A DNA stretch of 64,000 nucleotides from the NCBI GenBank assembly GCA_049430265.1, contig JBMTBW010000001.1, forward strand, positions 180,679 to 244,678, read 5' to 3'. Below are positions 52,254-61,138 of this stretch, piece by piece. A program made the position numbers and the translations under genes. The first letter of the stretch is position 1. Each line of letters opens with the position of its first letter. Source of the DNA: MAG-120802 sp049430265 (GTDB lineage: Bacteria > Actinomycetota > Actinomycetes > Nanopelagicales > Nanopelagicaceae). The notes under the pieces were generated by a model. It made no database searches, was not told where the DNA came from, and worked only from the letters and a program-made list of their open reading frames with translations.

Positions 52254-52616
52254 ATGGCAAGAGTAAAACGCGGTGTTCATGCCGCAAAGAAGCGCCGCAC
52301 CACACTTGAGAGAGCTAGTGGCTATCGCGGTCAGCGCTCCCGCCTTTTTACAAAGGCAAAAGAGCAAGTAACTCACTCTCTGGTCTATGCCTTCAACGAT
52401 CGTAAAGATAAGAAAGGTGATTTCCGCCAGCTCTGGATTACCCGTATCAATGCGGCAAGTCGCGCCAATGGAATTACCTACAACCGTTTTATCCAAGGAT
52501 TAAAGGCTGCAGGAGTTGAGGTAGATCGTCGCGTTCTATCAGAGCTTGCAACTAATGATCCTGCTGCTTTCACCGCATTGGTTGAAGTAGCGCGCAAGAA
52601 TGTAAAAGTTTCTTAA
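52254..52616 (+). CDS. rplT: 50S ribosomal protein L20
   Basis: L20 is an early 23S-binding assembly protein, 120 residues. It opens ARVKRGVHAAKKRRTTLERA and has the long N-terminal basic helix followed by the globular part ending RRVLSELATNDPAAFTALVE. It is also the known repressor of this operon in other bacteria through leader RNA. ATG 52254 follows AGGGGGAG. The methyltransferase gene begins 19 nt after its stop. Confidence 0.97.
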   Translation: MARVKRGVHAAKKRRTTLERASGYRGQRSRLFTKAKEQVTHSLVYAFNDRKDKKGDFRQLWITRINAASRANGITYNRFIQGLKAAGVEVDRRVLSELATNDPAAFTALVEVARKNVKVS

Positions 52617-52635
52617 AGTTTCGCGTTAGAAAGCG

Positions 52636-53439
52636 ATGATTACGAGCCTTCATTCGCCTCATGTTGAGGCAGTGAAGGCTCTTTTAGGTTCTCGGGGTGG
52701 CAAAGCAAGAAAAGAGAGCGGTCAATATGTAATTGAAGGGCTCTCATCTATTAAAGAGGCCCTTGATTTTTCGCCTGAAGAAATCACAACCCTCTATCTA
52801 ACTAGCGATGGCATGAGCAGACTTGCAACAATTCCTGAGGGCTATTTTGAAATTATTGAGGTCTCACCTGAGGTCATGAAAGCAATGACTGATACCGTCA
52901 CGCCACAAGGTTTATTGGCAATCGCTCAAATTCCGCAGAATTCATTGGCAGATTTTCTCGCAGCGTCAAAAAGTGAGTTAAAGATTGCCTACTTCTGGCA
53001 GATTCAAGATCCTGGAAATGCTGGAACGGTGATCCGAGCTGCGGATGCTTTTGGTTTTGATGCAGTGATTTTCTCTGACAACAGCGTTGATATCTATAGC
53101 CCGAAAGTAGTTCGCTCAAGTGCAGGTTCGCACTGGCATATTCCTCTATTTACATCAATTTCAGAAGGGGAACTTAAAACACAGCTTTCAGGCAAGGCCT
53201 TTGAAATCTATGGAACTGATGCAAGTGGGGGACTTGAACTATTAACGGCAGCAAATGAATCAAAGAATCGCTCTGCAATCTGGGTATTTGGCAACGAGGC
53301 CAGAGGCCTTGATGCGAAGGTGATCTCAACTCTTGGAGCTAAGCAAGTAGCAATTCCTATTTCAGGCAAGGCAGAGAGCCTAAATCTCGCTACCGCTGCC
53401 TCCGTGGTGATGTATGCCGTATCGGCAGCTCGAAAATAA
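52636..53439 (+). CDS. TrmH/SpoU-family rRNA 2'-O-methyltransferase
   Basis: The N-terminal substrate-binding domain (about 1-105) starts ITSLHSPHVEAVKALLGSRGGKAR. The knotted SPOUT domain shows motif 1 QDPGNAGTVIRAADAFG, motif 2 IWVFGNEARGLD and motif 3 ISGKAESLNLATAASVVMY, where the AdoMet-binding knot forms. The 267 residues match. It is the tsnR-like gene that often lies between rplT and pheS in actinobacteria. The exact methylated nucleotide is not deducible. Confidence 0.9.
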   Translation: MITSLHSPHVEAVKALLGSRGGKARKESGQYVIEGLSSIKEALDFSPEEITTLYLTSDGMSRLATIPEGYFEIIEVSPEVMKAMTDTVTPQGLLAIAQIPQNSLADFLAASKSELKIAYFWQIQDPGNAGTVIRAADAFGFDAVIFSDNSVDIYSPKVVRSSAGSHWHIPLFTSISEGELKTQLSGKAFEIYGTDASGGLELLTAANESKNRSAIWVFGNEARGLDAKVISTLGAKQVAIPISGKAESLNLATAASVVMYAVSAARK

Positions 53440-53462
53440 CCACTTCTTGCCACTCGGATTAG

Positions 53463-53468
53463 TAGAAT
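53463..53468 (+). promoter_or_regulatory. -10 element of a leaderless pheS promoter
   Basis: TAGAAT, 6 nt (TCTCTA), then GTG 53475. No ribosome site precedes the start. No T-box-like leader is possible with so short a 5' end. Confidence 0.6.
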
Positions 53469-53474
53469 TCTCTA

Positions 53475-54491
53475 GTGTCGTTAGATAACGCTGGTATTGA
53501 GCAGATTAAGGCCGATGCGCTATCTGCAATAAAAAACTCACAATCCCTTGATGAACTACGCGAGGTGAGAATTGCTCATGTCGGTGATCGCTCGCCAATA
53601 GCAAGAGCTAATCAAGGACTTGCAGAGATTGAGATTGAAAAACGAGCAGCGATGGGAAAATTGATTGGCACTGCCAGGGCTAATATCAATCAAGCATTTG
53701 ATGATAAAGAAAAAGAGTTAACTGCGCTAAGAGATAGCAGAGCCTTAAGCAATGAGAGAGTTGATGTAACCCTTGCTAGTAATAGAACTCCTCGTGGAGC
53801 GCTTCACCCCTTAACACTTCTAACTAATGAGATTTCCGATCTCTTTGTTGGCATGGGATACACAGTGCAAGAGGGGCCAGAACTTGAGGCTTCCTGGCTT
53901 AACTTTGATGCCCTAAATATTGCTGAAGATCATCCGGCTAGAACTATGCAAGATACATTTTTTATCGAGCCGCTCTCATCAGGTCTTGTGATGCGTACCC
54001 ACACCTCGCCAGTTCAAATCAGAACTATGTTGGAAAACAAACCTCCAATCTATGTGATTTGTCCAGGTCGTACTTATCGAGCTGATGAGTTAGATGCAAC
54101 TCATACTCCAGTATTTAATCAAGTCGAAGGTTTAGTAGTTGATAAGGGCATAACGATGGCCCATCTAAAAGGAACCTTGGACCACTTTGCATCAAAGATA
54201 TTTGGTCCTGGCGTCACCACGAGAATTAGGCCATCTTTCTTTCCATTTACTGAGCCAAGCGCAGAAGTTGATTTCTTCTACAACGGCCGCTGGGTTGAGT
54301 GGGGTGGCTGTGGAATGGTTAATCGAAAAGTTTTACAAGCCGCAGGAATTGATACCGATATTTATACTGGATTTGCATTTGGAATGGGCCTTGAAAGAAC
54401 CTTGATGGTGAAATATGGGATTACGGATATGCATGACATCGTTGAGGGAGATGTTCGCTTCTCAAGGCAGTTCGGAAGTGGTGGGCGATGA
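53475..54491 (+). CDS. pheS: Phenylalanyl-tRNA synthetase alpha subunit
   Basis: PheS carries the class II catalytic core of the alpha2-beta2 enzyme. An N-terminal coiled region (about 1-85) binds tRNA. Motif 2 is MRTHTSPVQIR and CPGRTYRADELDATH, the Phe pocket is in FPFTEPSAEVDFF, and motif 3 is GFAFGMGLERTLMVKYGI. The 338 residues are complete. It overlaps pheT by 4 nt (ATGA). Confidence 0.97.
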   Translation: MSLDNAGIEQIKADALSAIKNSQSLDELREVRIAHVGDRSPIARANQGLAEIEIEKRAAMGKLIGTARANINQAFDDKEKELTALRDSRALSNERVDVTLASNRTPRGALHPLTLLTNEISDLFVGMGYTVQEGPELEASWLNFDALNIAEDHPARTMQDTFFIEPLSSGLVMRTHTSPVQIRTMLENKPPIYVICPGRTYRADELDATHTPVFNQVEGLVVDKGITMAHLKGTLDHFASKIFGPGVTTRIRPSFFPFTEPSAEVDFFYNGRWVEWGGCGMVNRKVLQAAGIDTDIYTGFAFGMGLERTLMVKYGITDMHDIVEGDVRFSRQFGSGGR

Positions 54492-56965
54492 AACTTCCAC
54501 TATCTTGGCTCTCAGAGTTTATTGAGTTCCCTAAAACCATTTCAGTAGCAGATATCGCTGCTGGATTTGTAAAAGTGGGTTTTGAAGTCGAGTCAATCGA
54601 GAATCCAGCGGAGAAAATCAAAGGTCCACTACTTGTTGGAAAAGTATTAACTATTGAGGAGCTAACCGGACATAAAAAGCCCATACGCTATGTCGGGCTT
54701 GATTGCGGGGAAGCTAAAACACGATATGTAATTTGCGGTGCTACTAATTTCATAGCTGGAGATCTAGTTGTAGTAGCTCTACCTGGCGCGATTCTGCCAG
54801 GAAACTTTGCAATCTCAGCCCGTGAAACATATGGCAAGACCAGCAATGGAATGATCTGTAGTTCAAAAGAACTTGGTCTAGGAGATGACCACTCAGGAAT
54901 AATCGTGCTAGATGGCAAGGCAAAGATTGGAAGCCCAGCACTTAAAGTTTTAAGAGCAGATGATCCAATTATTGATATCGCAGTAAACCCCGACCGCGGT
55001 TATGCGATGAGCGTTCGCGGCGCTGCAAGAGAGCTGGCAATGGCGCTAGGACTAAGCTTCAAGGATATTTCTTCAAAGGCCTTGATTGCATCACTTGAGA
55101 AAAAGAAGAAGCGGGGAAAGATAACTCCAGTACAGATTTCAGATAAAACTGGAGCAGATCAAATCTACTTGCGAAGCTTAAGTAATGTAGATCCGCTAAG
55201 GCCAACACCGCAGTGGATGGCAAGACGTCTATCTCAAGCAGGAATGCGCCCAATATCTATTGCAGTAGATATCACTAACTATGTGATGTTAGAGCTGGGT
55301 CAGCCGCTACATGCCTTTGATAGCGCCAAGATTTCTGGAACTTTAAGAGTTGCAAGAGCAGGAAAATTCACTGAATTGATAACCCTTGATAAGGTCAAGA
55401 GAAAGCTTGCTAAGGATAATCTTCTAATAACAGATGATAAAAAGGTGCTAGCCCTAGCTGGGACTATGGGCGGGCTTGATAGCGAAGTTAGTGAGTTTAC
55501 TGTCGGCATCACTTTAGAGGCGGCCCACTTTGATCCAATGTCAATTGCGCGTAATTCAAGAAGCCATATTCTCAGTTCAGAGGCTTCGCGTCGATTTGAG
55601 CGTGGAGTAGATCCATCACTTGCTGAGTTGGCTTCTGCTCGCGCAGCGCTACTACTTATTGAGTATGCAGGAGCTATCTATAACGGGAGCTCAGTCAAGA
55701 AAACTCCGCTAAAAAAGAGAAGCATCACTATTTCTGCCTCTGAAATTTCATCACTTATAGGAACAATTTATAGCGACAAAGAAATTGAAAAATCGCTTAA
55801 GGCGATTGGCGCTAGCTTAAGAAAGAGTGGAAAGAAATGGGTTGTTACCCCGCCATCTTGGCGCCCAGATCTAAACGAACTTCCAGATCTGGCAGAAGAG
55901 GTTGCTAGATTCTTTGGATATGACCGCATTCCTTCTCAACTTCCGCCAGTGAAATTGGCAAGTAATGGAAGTTCAGGACTTACCCCTATGCAAAAGCGTC
56001 GCAGATCAATGAGTTTAAAATTAGCCAATAGAGGCCTGGTTGAAGTTCATAACTATCCTTTTGTAAGCCAATCCCAAATGAATCTCTTTGGTTTCACTGG
56101 AGATCGCGCAAAGACTTTCAAGATTGCTAACCCAATGTCTGATGAATATCCCTACTTAAGAACTCATCTAACCCCTGGACTTCTTGCTGCAGCTGCAAGA
56201 AACCTATCTAGGGGAGAGAAGTCGGTGGCACTCTTTGAAAGTGGTGCGATATTTAGAAACGTTGAAACCTTAAAGCCAGCAGGAAGTGTTTCAGTCAGCA
56301 AGAGACCGACGGAATTGCAGATAAAGCAGATTTATCAGAGCGTACCTAAGCAACCTCTACATATTGCAGGAGTAATTGCGGGAGAGATGACAAACTCTGG
56401 TTGGTGGGGCAAGGGAAGAGTTGTTGAGTGGAGCGATGCTGTTGATCTAGTAAGAGAGTTGATTGAAGATTCTGGAAATGACTATTCAATTGAAGCAGTT
56501 GATCTTGCGCCTTGGCACCCAGGAAGATGCGCTGAATTCAGAGTTGATGGAAAAGCTGTGGCGCATGCCGGCCAGATTCATCCACGAGTAACCTCCGCGC
56601 TTGCTCTTCCTGATGCAACTGTGGCATTTGCTCTCATCGTGGACGCTCTAAAATTTCCAGATAATTTTAAGGCCAGTCCAATAAGTGTTATGCCAGCTGC
56701 GATCCAAGATATCTCCCTCTTTGTTGACCAGAAGGTGCCAGCAGAAAAAGTTGAAGCCGCCCTTAAAGAGGGAGCAGGTGAACTACTGGAGAGCATTGCA
56801 CTTTTCGATAGATATCAGAAGGAGGGAGAGGCTCAGGTTTCGCTAGCTTTTTCTCTAGTTTTTAGAGCCTCAGATCGAACTCTTACCTCTGATGAAGTTT
56901 CAGAACTTCGCGCAAAGGCTGGGGCGATGGCCAGCAAGAAGTGCGGAGCCCAAATCCGCAGTTAA
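54488..56965 (+). CDS. pheT: Phenylalanyl-tRNA synthetase beta subunit
   Basis: PheT is the large non-catalytic and editing subunit, 825 residues. Visible parts are the N-terminal EMAP-like domain (LLVGKVLTIEELTGHKKP, about 40-150), the B5/B3-B4 editing region (RRLSQAGMRPISIAVDITNY, then LSSEASRRFERGVDPSLAE), the catalytic-like core and the C-terminal anticodon-binding FDX-ACB domain (PAAIQDISLFVDQKVPAEKVE). It is standard for actinobacteria. ARG boxes begin one base after its stop codon, so the arg operon control region is as short as possible. Confidence 0.97.
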   Translation: MKLPLSWLSEFIEFPKTISVADIAAGFVKVGFEVESIENPAEKIKGPLLVGKVLTIEELTGHKKPIRYVGLDCGEAKTRYVICGATNFIAGDLVVVALPGAILPGNFAISARETYGKTSNGMICSSKELGLGDDHSGIIVLDGKAKIGSPALKVLRADDPIIDIAVNPDRGYAMSVRGAARELAMALGLSFKDISSKALIASLEKKKKRGKITPVQISDKTGADQIYLRSLSNVDPLRPTPQWMARRLSQAGMRPISIAVDITNYVMLELGQPLHAFDSAKISGTLRVARAGKFTELITLDKVKRKLAKDNLLITDDKKVLALAGTMGGLDSEVSEFTVGITLEAAHFDPMSIARNSRSHILSSEASRRFERGVDPSLAELASARAALLLIEYAGAIYNGSSVKKTPLKKRSITISASEISSLIGTIYSDKEIEKSLKAIGASLRKSGKKWVVTPPSWRPDLNELPDLAEEVARFFGYDRIPSQLPPVKLASNGSSGLTPMQKRRRSMSLKLANRGLVEVHNYPFVSQSQMNLFGFTGDRAKTFKIANPMSDEYPYLRTHLTPGLLAAAARNLSRGEKSVALFESGAIFRNVETLKPAGSVSVSKRPTELQIKQIYQSVPKQPLHIAGVIAGEMTNSGWWGKGRVVEWSDAVDLVRELIEDSGNDYSIEAVDLAPWHPGRCAEFRVDGKAVAHAGQIHPRVTSALALPDATVAFALIVDALKFPDNFKASPISVMPAAIQDISLFVDQKVPAEKVEAALKEGAGELLESIALFDRYQKEGEAQVSLAFSLVFRASDRTLTSDEVSELRAKAGAMASKKCGAQIRS

Positions 56966-56999
56966 TGCATAAATATGCAGGGATTTGCATAACTATGCA
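56966..56999 (+). promoter_or_regulatory. Two tandem ARG boxes (ArgR operator)
   Basis: TGCATA-AA-TATGCA (56966-56979) and TGCATA-AC-TATGCA (56986-56999). Both are perfect palindromes apart from the two central bases and repeat every 20 bp, on the same helix face. ArgR hexamers bind such pairs (E. coli pitch is 21 bp). argR itself lies in the operon at 61131, closing a feedback loop. Confidence 0.85.
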
Positions 57000-57013
57000 C
57001 CAAAGGCTAACCT
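56985..57013 (+). promoter_or_regulatory. arg operon promoter, leaderless
   Basis: TTGCAT (56985-56990), a 17-nt spacer and TAACCT (57008-57013), then 6 nt and ATG 57020. The second ARG box covers the -35 almost exactly, so ArgR with arginine would exclude RNA polymerase. Confidence 0.65.
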
Positions 57014-57019
57014 GCCTCC

Positions 57020-58039
57020 ATGAAAATCGGAGTCCTTGGGGCTAGCGGCTATGCCGGGGGCGAGTTGTTGCGTTTGCTATCTGGGCACCCGGATTTTGAA
57101 GTTAGCTACATCGCTGCAGGTTCAAATGCAGGGGAGAAGATTACTGATCTTCATTCACATCTAATTACCTATGGCGATCAGAGATTTGCTGGTACAGATA
57201 TTGGTGCTATCAATAACTGTGACTTGATTTTTCTTGCCCTTCCTCATGGCCAATCTGCTGAGATAGTTAAGCAGATAGATGAAAAAGTAAAGATTGTTGA
57301 CTTAGGTGCCGATTTTCGTTTGAAATCAGAGCATGCTTGGAAACAGTATTACAACGATAGTTATGCAGGAGTTTGGGCTTATGGATTGCCAGAGCTGCCT
57401 GGAAAGCGTGAGTTAATAAAGAAGTCTTCAAGGGTTGCAAACCCTGGATGCTACGCCACCGCTATAGCACTGGCAGCCGCTCCTGCCGTGCTGGCAGGTG
57501 GAGTAGATGCAGGCGACATTGTTGTCGTTGCAGCAAGTGGAACAACTGGAGCAGGAAGAAGCACCAAGGGAAACCTAAGTGCTAGCGAGATTATGAATTC
57601 GATGGTCTCTTATAAATTTGGCGGAGTACATCAACATACTCCAGAGATTGAACAAGCTCTTGAAGAGCTTGGTTCAAAAGAAGTGAAAATTTCATTTACC
57701 CCAATTTTGGCGCCCATGCCACGAGGAATACTTGCAACTGTCACTTCCAAAACATCTCTTTCGGAAGATGAGATTCGTAAAAGCTATGAAAAAATGTATC
57801 AAGATGAGCCATTTGTTCATTTACTTTCAAAGGGACAACTTCCTGAAACTTCTTCGCTTACTGGATCCAATTCAGTTCAAATGCAAGTAGCTGTTGACAC
57901 CCATACATCTAGATTAATCGTCTCTGTTGCCATTGATAATCTAGGAAAAGGGGCGGCAGGGCAAGCTATTCAAAACGCAAATTTAATTTCAGGACTTGTG
58001 GAGACAACTGGACTATCAGCATTGGGGGTAGGGCAATGA
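57020..58039 (+). CDS. argC: N-acetyl-gamma-glutamyl-phosphate reductase
   Basis: ArgC reduces N-acetylglutamyl phosphate to the semialdehyde with NADPH. The Rossmann motif is GASGYAGGELLRLL (7-20), the catalytic C144 is in RVANPGCYATA, and GTTGAGRSTKG with HQHTPEIEQ follow. The 339 residues are typical. It is the first gene of the arginine operon; its ATG lies 6 nt after the -10. It overlaps argJ by 4 nt. Confidence 0.97.
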   Translation: MKIGVLGASGYAGGELLRLLSGHPDFEVSYIAAGSNAGEKITDLHSHLITYGDQRFAGTDIGAINNCDLIFLALPHGQSAEIVKQIDEKVKIVDLGADFRLKSEHAWKQYYNDSYAGVWAYGLPELPGKRELIKKSSRVANPGCYATAIALAAAPAVLAGGVDAGDIVVVAASGTTGAGRSTKGNLSASEIMNSMVSYKFGGVHQHTPEIEQALEELGSKEVKISFTPILAPMPRGILATVTSKTSLSEDEIRKSYEKMYQDEPFVHLLSKGQLPETSSLTGSNSVQMQVAVDTHTSRLIVSVAIDNLGKGAAGQAIQNANLISGLVETTGLSALGVGQ

Positions 58040-59205
58040 CTCTAAAGAGTGAACATAGCCAGAGCCTTCCCAAGGGCTTTAGGGGATCTGGAGTAAGTGC
58101 TGGGCTTAAAAGCTCTGGAGCTAAAGATCTAGCTCTCATTGTTAATGATGGACCTGATAATTTTGCAAGTGCAGTCTTTACTACCAATCAAGTTGTAGCA
58201 GCGCCTGTCATATGGAGCCGGCAAGTTCTCAAGGACAATCAAGTTTCTGCAGTCTTACTCAATAGTGGTGGCGCAAATGCAGCCACTGGAGCAGATGGCT
58301 TTGCTGATACCCATAAATCAGCAGAAGAGGTAGCGAGTTTGTTATCGATTTCATCCTCTGATGTTGCTATCTGTTCCACTGGATTAATTGGCGTAAGGCT
58401 TGATATGGAGAAATTAATTGCAGGAGTCAAAAGCGCCTACTCTGCTTTGAGTACTAATTCAACCGAAGATCTAGCAAGAGCCATTATGACTACAGATTCA
58501 AAACCAAAGATCGCTACCTATGAGAGCTCTGGTGTTAGCTTTACTGGAATAGCCAAGGGGGCCGGGATGCTTGCGCCATCACTTGCCACCATGCTTTCGG
58601 TAGTAATGACTGATGCAAAAGTGGATAAGGCAGTGGCCGATGAGATTTTCGCCAAAGTTTGTGAGAAGACTTTTAATCGAATTGATTCAGATGGGTGCAC
58701 ATCAACTAATGACACAGTTCTCTTTCTCTCATCTGCTGCCTCAGGAGTTGAGGTATCAAATGAGCAGCTTGAGCAGGCGCTATTTGCCGTTACTGCAAGT
58801 CTTTCAAAGCAGCTAATTGCTGATGCTGAAGGACACTCAAAGATCATTTCAATCACCACGATAAATGCTAAGAGTGAGAGAGACGCTGTTGAGGTGGGCA
58901 GAGCATGTGCAAGGAATAACCTTCTTAAGTGCGCACTTGGTGGAGAAGATCCTAATTGGGGTCGAGTTTTAGCAGCGATTGGAACAACCAATGCGGTAAT
59001 TGATCCAATCAATATTGATGTTGATCTAAATGGAGTAAAGGTCTGCAGATCTAGCTCGCCAGGGGAGGATAGATCCAAAGTAGTTATGACTGGGGAACTA
59101 ATCGAAATTCTGATTGATTTAAAGGTAGGCAACTCTTCTGCCACTATCTGGACCAATGACTTAACTGCTTCATACGTTCACGAGAATTCGGCTTACTCAA
59201 CATGA
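58036..59205 (+). CDS. argJ: Glutamate N-acetyltransferase (ArgJ)
   Basis: ArgJ returns acetyl from acetylornithine to glutamate, making the arginine route cyclic. It cuts itself into two chains at A184/T185 in MLAPSLATML, and T185 is the nucleophile. GGANAATG near residue 79, DSDGCTSTNDT and the C-terminal GEDPNWGR are family marks. The length is 389. It overlaps argC and argB by 4 nt each. Whether it also takes acetyl-CoA (bifunctional) cannot be judged; no argA gene is in the window. Confidence 0.96.
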   Translation: MTLKSEHSQSLPKGFRGSGVSAGLKSSGAKDLALIVNDGPDNFASAVFTTNQVVAAPVIWSRQVLKDNQVSAVLLNSGGANAATGADGFADTHKSAEEVASLLSISSSDVAICSTGLIGVRLDMEKLIAGVKSAYSALSTNSTEDLARAIMTTDSKPKIATYESSGVSFTGIAKGAGMLAPSLATMLSVVMTDAKVDKAVADEIFAKVCEKTFNRIDSDGCTSTNDTVLFLSSAASGVEVSNEQLEQALFAVTASLSKQLIADAEGHSKIISITTINAKSERDAVEVGRACARNNLLKCALGGEDPNWGRVLAAIGTTNAVIDPINIDVDLNGVKVCRSSSPGEDRSKVVMTGELIEILIDLKVGNSSATIWTNDLTASYVHENSAYST

Positions 59206-59960
59206 TTGTTATCAAATTTGGCGGTCATGCCATGGGGGAGCACTCCAGAAAATGGGCGAGCGAGATTGCCAGTCGCTTTAAATTGGGCGAGAGATTTGTC
59301 ATTGTCCATGGCGGTGGACCTCAGATAGATAAAGAACTTGCAAGGCGCGGTATAGAAAAATCTAGCGTCAACGGCTTTCGCATCACAACTCCTGAAATTA
59401 TGGAGGTTGTTGAGTTTGTCCTAACCGGAAGTGTGCTTCGCTCAGTAGTTAGAGACTTAATCGCTGCTGGACTTCCTGCAGTTGGAATCACAGGAAGTGA
59501 TAGCCAATTACTTGAAGTTGAATTAAGGGATGAGGCCAAATTTGGTCTGGTTGGAAAGATTAAGAAAGTGAATCCAAAGATCATTAATGATTTACTAGAC
59601 ATGGGATATTTACCTGTTATCTCGCCAGTTGCCAATGACAGTTCAAGTAGGGCCCTTAATGTAAATGCTGACATTGCAGCAGGGGCTATTGCAGGCTCTC
59701 TACGAGCAAGTGAGACTCTCTTTCTAACCGATGTTCCTGGCATTTATGGCCAATGGCCTGATCGCTCTTCGTTAATAGGCGAAATCACTATCTCAGATTT
59801 GAAGAAGATCTCATTTGAAGGTGGAATGGTCCCAAAGGTTGAAGCAGTAATCAACGCGATTGAGTCTGGAGCATCATCTGCAAGGGTTATTGATGGCACA
59901 TCACTTCCAGCATTTATTGATGCTTTAAGCGGCGATGGTGGAACGTTGGTAAAACCATGA
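59202..59960 (+). CDS. argB: N-acetylglutamate kinase, short form
   Basis: ArgB phosphorylates N-acetylglutamate. Seen are IKFGGHAM (ATP loop), VHGGGPQID, GVITGSD-type VGITGSD, NVNADIAAGAIA and VPGIYG with the lysine in GGMVPKVEA. At 252 residues it lacks the N-terminal helix of arginine-sensitive kinases (about 300 in most actinobacteria), starting just 3 residues before the first strand. The C-terminal arginine-site His and Glu are also not apparent (TSLPAFIDALSGDGGT). It thus resembles the insensitive E. coli type; see findings. The ATGA overlap with argJ argues against a missed upstream start. Confidence 0.94.
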   Translation: MIVIKFGGHAMGEHSRKWASEIASRFKLGERFVIVHGGGPQIDKELARRGIEKSSVNGFRITTPEIMEVVEFVLTGSVLRSVVRDLIAAGLPAVGITGSDSQLLEVELRDEAKFGLVGKIKKVNPKIINDLLDMGYLPVISPVANDSSSRALNVNADIAAGAIAGSLRASETLFLTDVPGIYGQWPDRSSLIGEITISDLKKISFEGGMVPKVEAVINAIESGASSARVIDGTSLPAFIDALSGDGGTLVKP

Positions 59961-61138
59961 AGAAAGGTAATAAAGAATCACTAAAAAAATGGAACTCTGT
60001 AATGCAGAGCAATTATGGAACCCCAAGCATCTCTCTTTCAAAAGGTAAAGGCATTGAAGTCTGGGATTTAGATGGGGTCAAATACCTAGACTTCCTTGGT
60101 GGTATTGCAACAAATCTTCTTGGTCATAATCATCCGGCCATAGTGGCCGCTGTTTCAAAACAGATTAGGCAATTAAGCCATGTGAGTAACTTTTATGCAC
60201 ATCCTGTGGCGCTAGAGCTTGCTGAGAAACTTCAGGAAATGACGTCAGATAAGAGCGCAAGAGTTTTCTTCTGCAATTCAGGAGCTGAGGCAAATGAAGC
60301 AGCTATAAAGATTGCTCGTCTTCATCGCGGCAAAAGAATAGTTGCCGCAACTGGGGCATTTCATGGAAGAACTATGGGAGCTCTTTCGCTAACTGGACAG
60401 AGTTCAAAGAGGGATGCTTTCAAGCCATTGCTTCCTGGAGTTAAGCATGTGAAATATGGCGATATCAAAGCTTTAAGAAAGGCAGTTAATAAGAGAACTG
60501 CGATGGTGATTCTTGAACCCATTATGGGCGAGGCTGGGGTAGTAACTCCTCCAAGTGGCTACCTAAAAGCAGCAAGGCAGATCTGTGATGAAAATGGCGC
60601 TCTGCTTGCAATAGATGCAGTGCAGACCGGTATGGGTCGCTGCGGAAGTTGGTTTGGATATGAAGATGAAGGAATAAAGCCAGATCTAATCACAATAGCA
60701 AAGGGCCTAGGAGGCGGACTTCCATTGGCAGCAATGATTACATTAGGGAAAGCATCTGAACTTTTTAAAGCGGGTTCGCATGGCAGCACCTTTGGAGGAA
60801 ATCCTGTAGCAGCAGCAGCAGCGATTGCAGTTATTGATGAGATTGAGAAGAAGAATTATCTGGCGCTTAATACTGTAAAAGGAGCGCTAATACGAAACTT
60901 GATCTCGCCAATTATTGGCGTTGAGCAAGTTCGAGGCAAAGGCTTACTAATCGGTATTTGTGTTAAGGAAAGTAAAGCTAAGCAGATAGCAGCCGATATG
61001 CAATCTAAAGGTTTTCTAGTAAATGCCGCCAGCGATGATGTAATTAGAATCGCACCAGCTTACGTAGTGAGCGAAAAGCAGATTATGTCTTTTGTCTCTG
61101 CTTTTAATGCAAGTTGTGAGGAGATTTATCGTGGCTAA
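59957..61138 (+). CDS. argD: Acetylornithine aminotransferase
   Basis: ArgD makes N-acetylornithine from the semialdehyde and glutamate using PLP, bound at K249 in IAKGLGGGLP. Other marks are CNSGAEANEAAIKIAR, AFHGRTMGALSLTGQ, LEPIMGEAGV and LLAIDAVQTGMGRCG. The length of 393 is typical. Overlaps: argB by 4 nt and argR by 8 nt. The enzyme may also serve lysine synthesis (DapC role), as in other bacteria. Confidence 0.96.
   Translation: MKKGNKESLKKWNSVMQSNYGTPSISLSKGKGIEVWDLDGVKYLDFLGGIATNLLGHNHPAIVAAVSKQIRQLSHVSNFYAHPVALELAEKLQEMTSDKSARVFFCNSGAEANEAAIKIARLHRGKRIVAATGAFHGRTMGALSLTGQSSKRDAFKPLLPGVKHVKYGDIKALRKAVNKRTAMVILEPIMGEAGVVTPPSGYLKAARQICDENGALLAIDAVQTGMGRCGSWFGYEDEGIKPDLITIAKGLGGGLPLAAMITLGKASELFKAGSHGSTFGGNPVAAAAAIAVIDEIEKKNYLALNTVKGALIRNLISPIIGVEQVRGKGLLIGICVKESKAKQIAADMQSKGFLVNAASDDVIRIAPAYVVSEKQIMSFVSAFNASCEEIYRG

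Noticed and set aside
56966..56999. Short repeats that could be taken as part of a CRISPR array
   Set aside because: Only two 14-bp palindromes 20 bp apart, upstream of argC; they match ARG boxes. No array or cas gene is present.
58518..59156. 212-codon reverse-strand open frame opposite argJ
   Set aside because: It mirrors the conserved argJ frame, has no recognisable domain or ribosome site, and its composition is that of an antisense shadow.
61092..61130. Longer ArgR start inside argD
   Set aside because: The extra residues (MSLLLMQVVRRF) read as argD in another frame; GTG 61131 gives the expected N-terminus.
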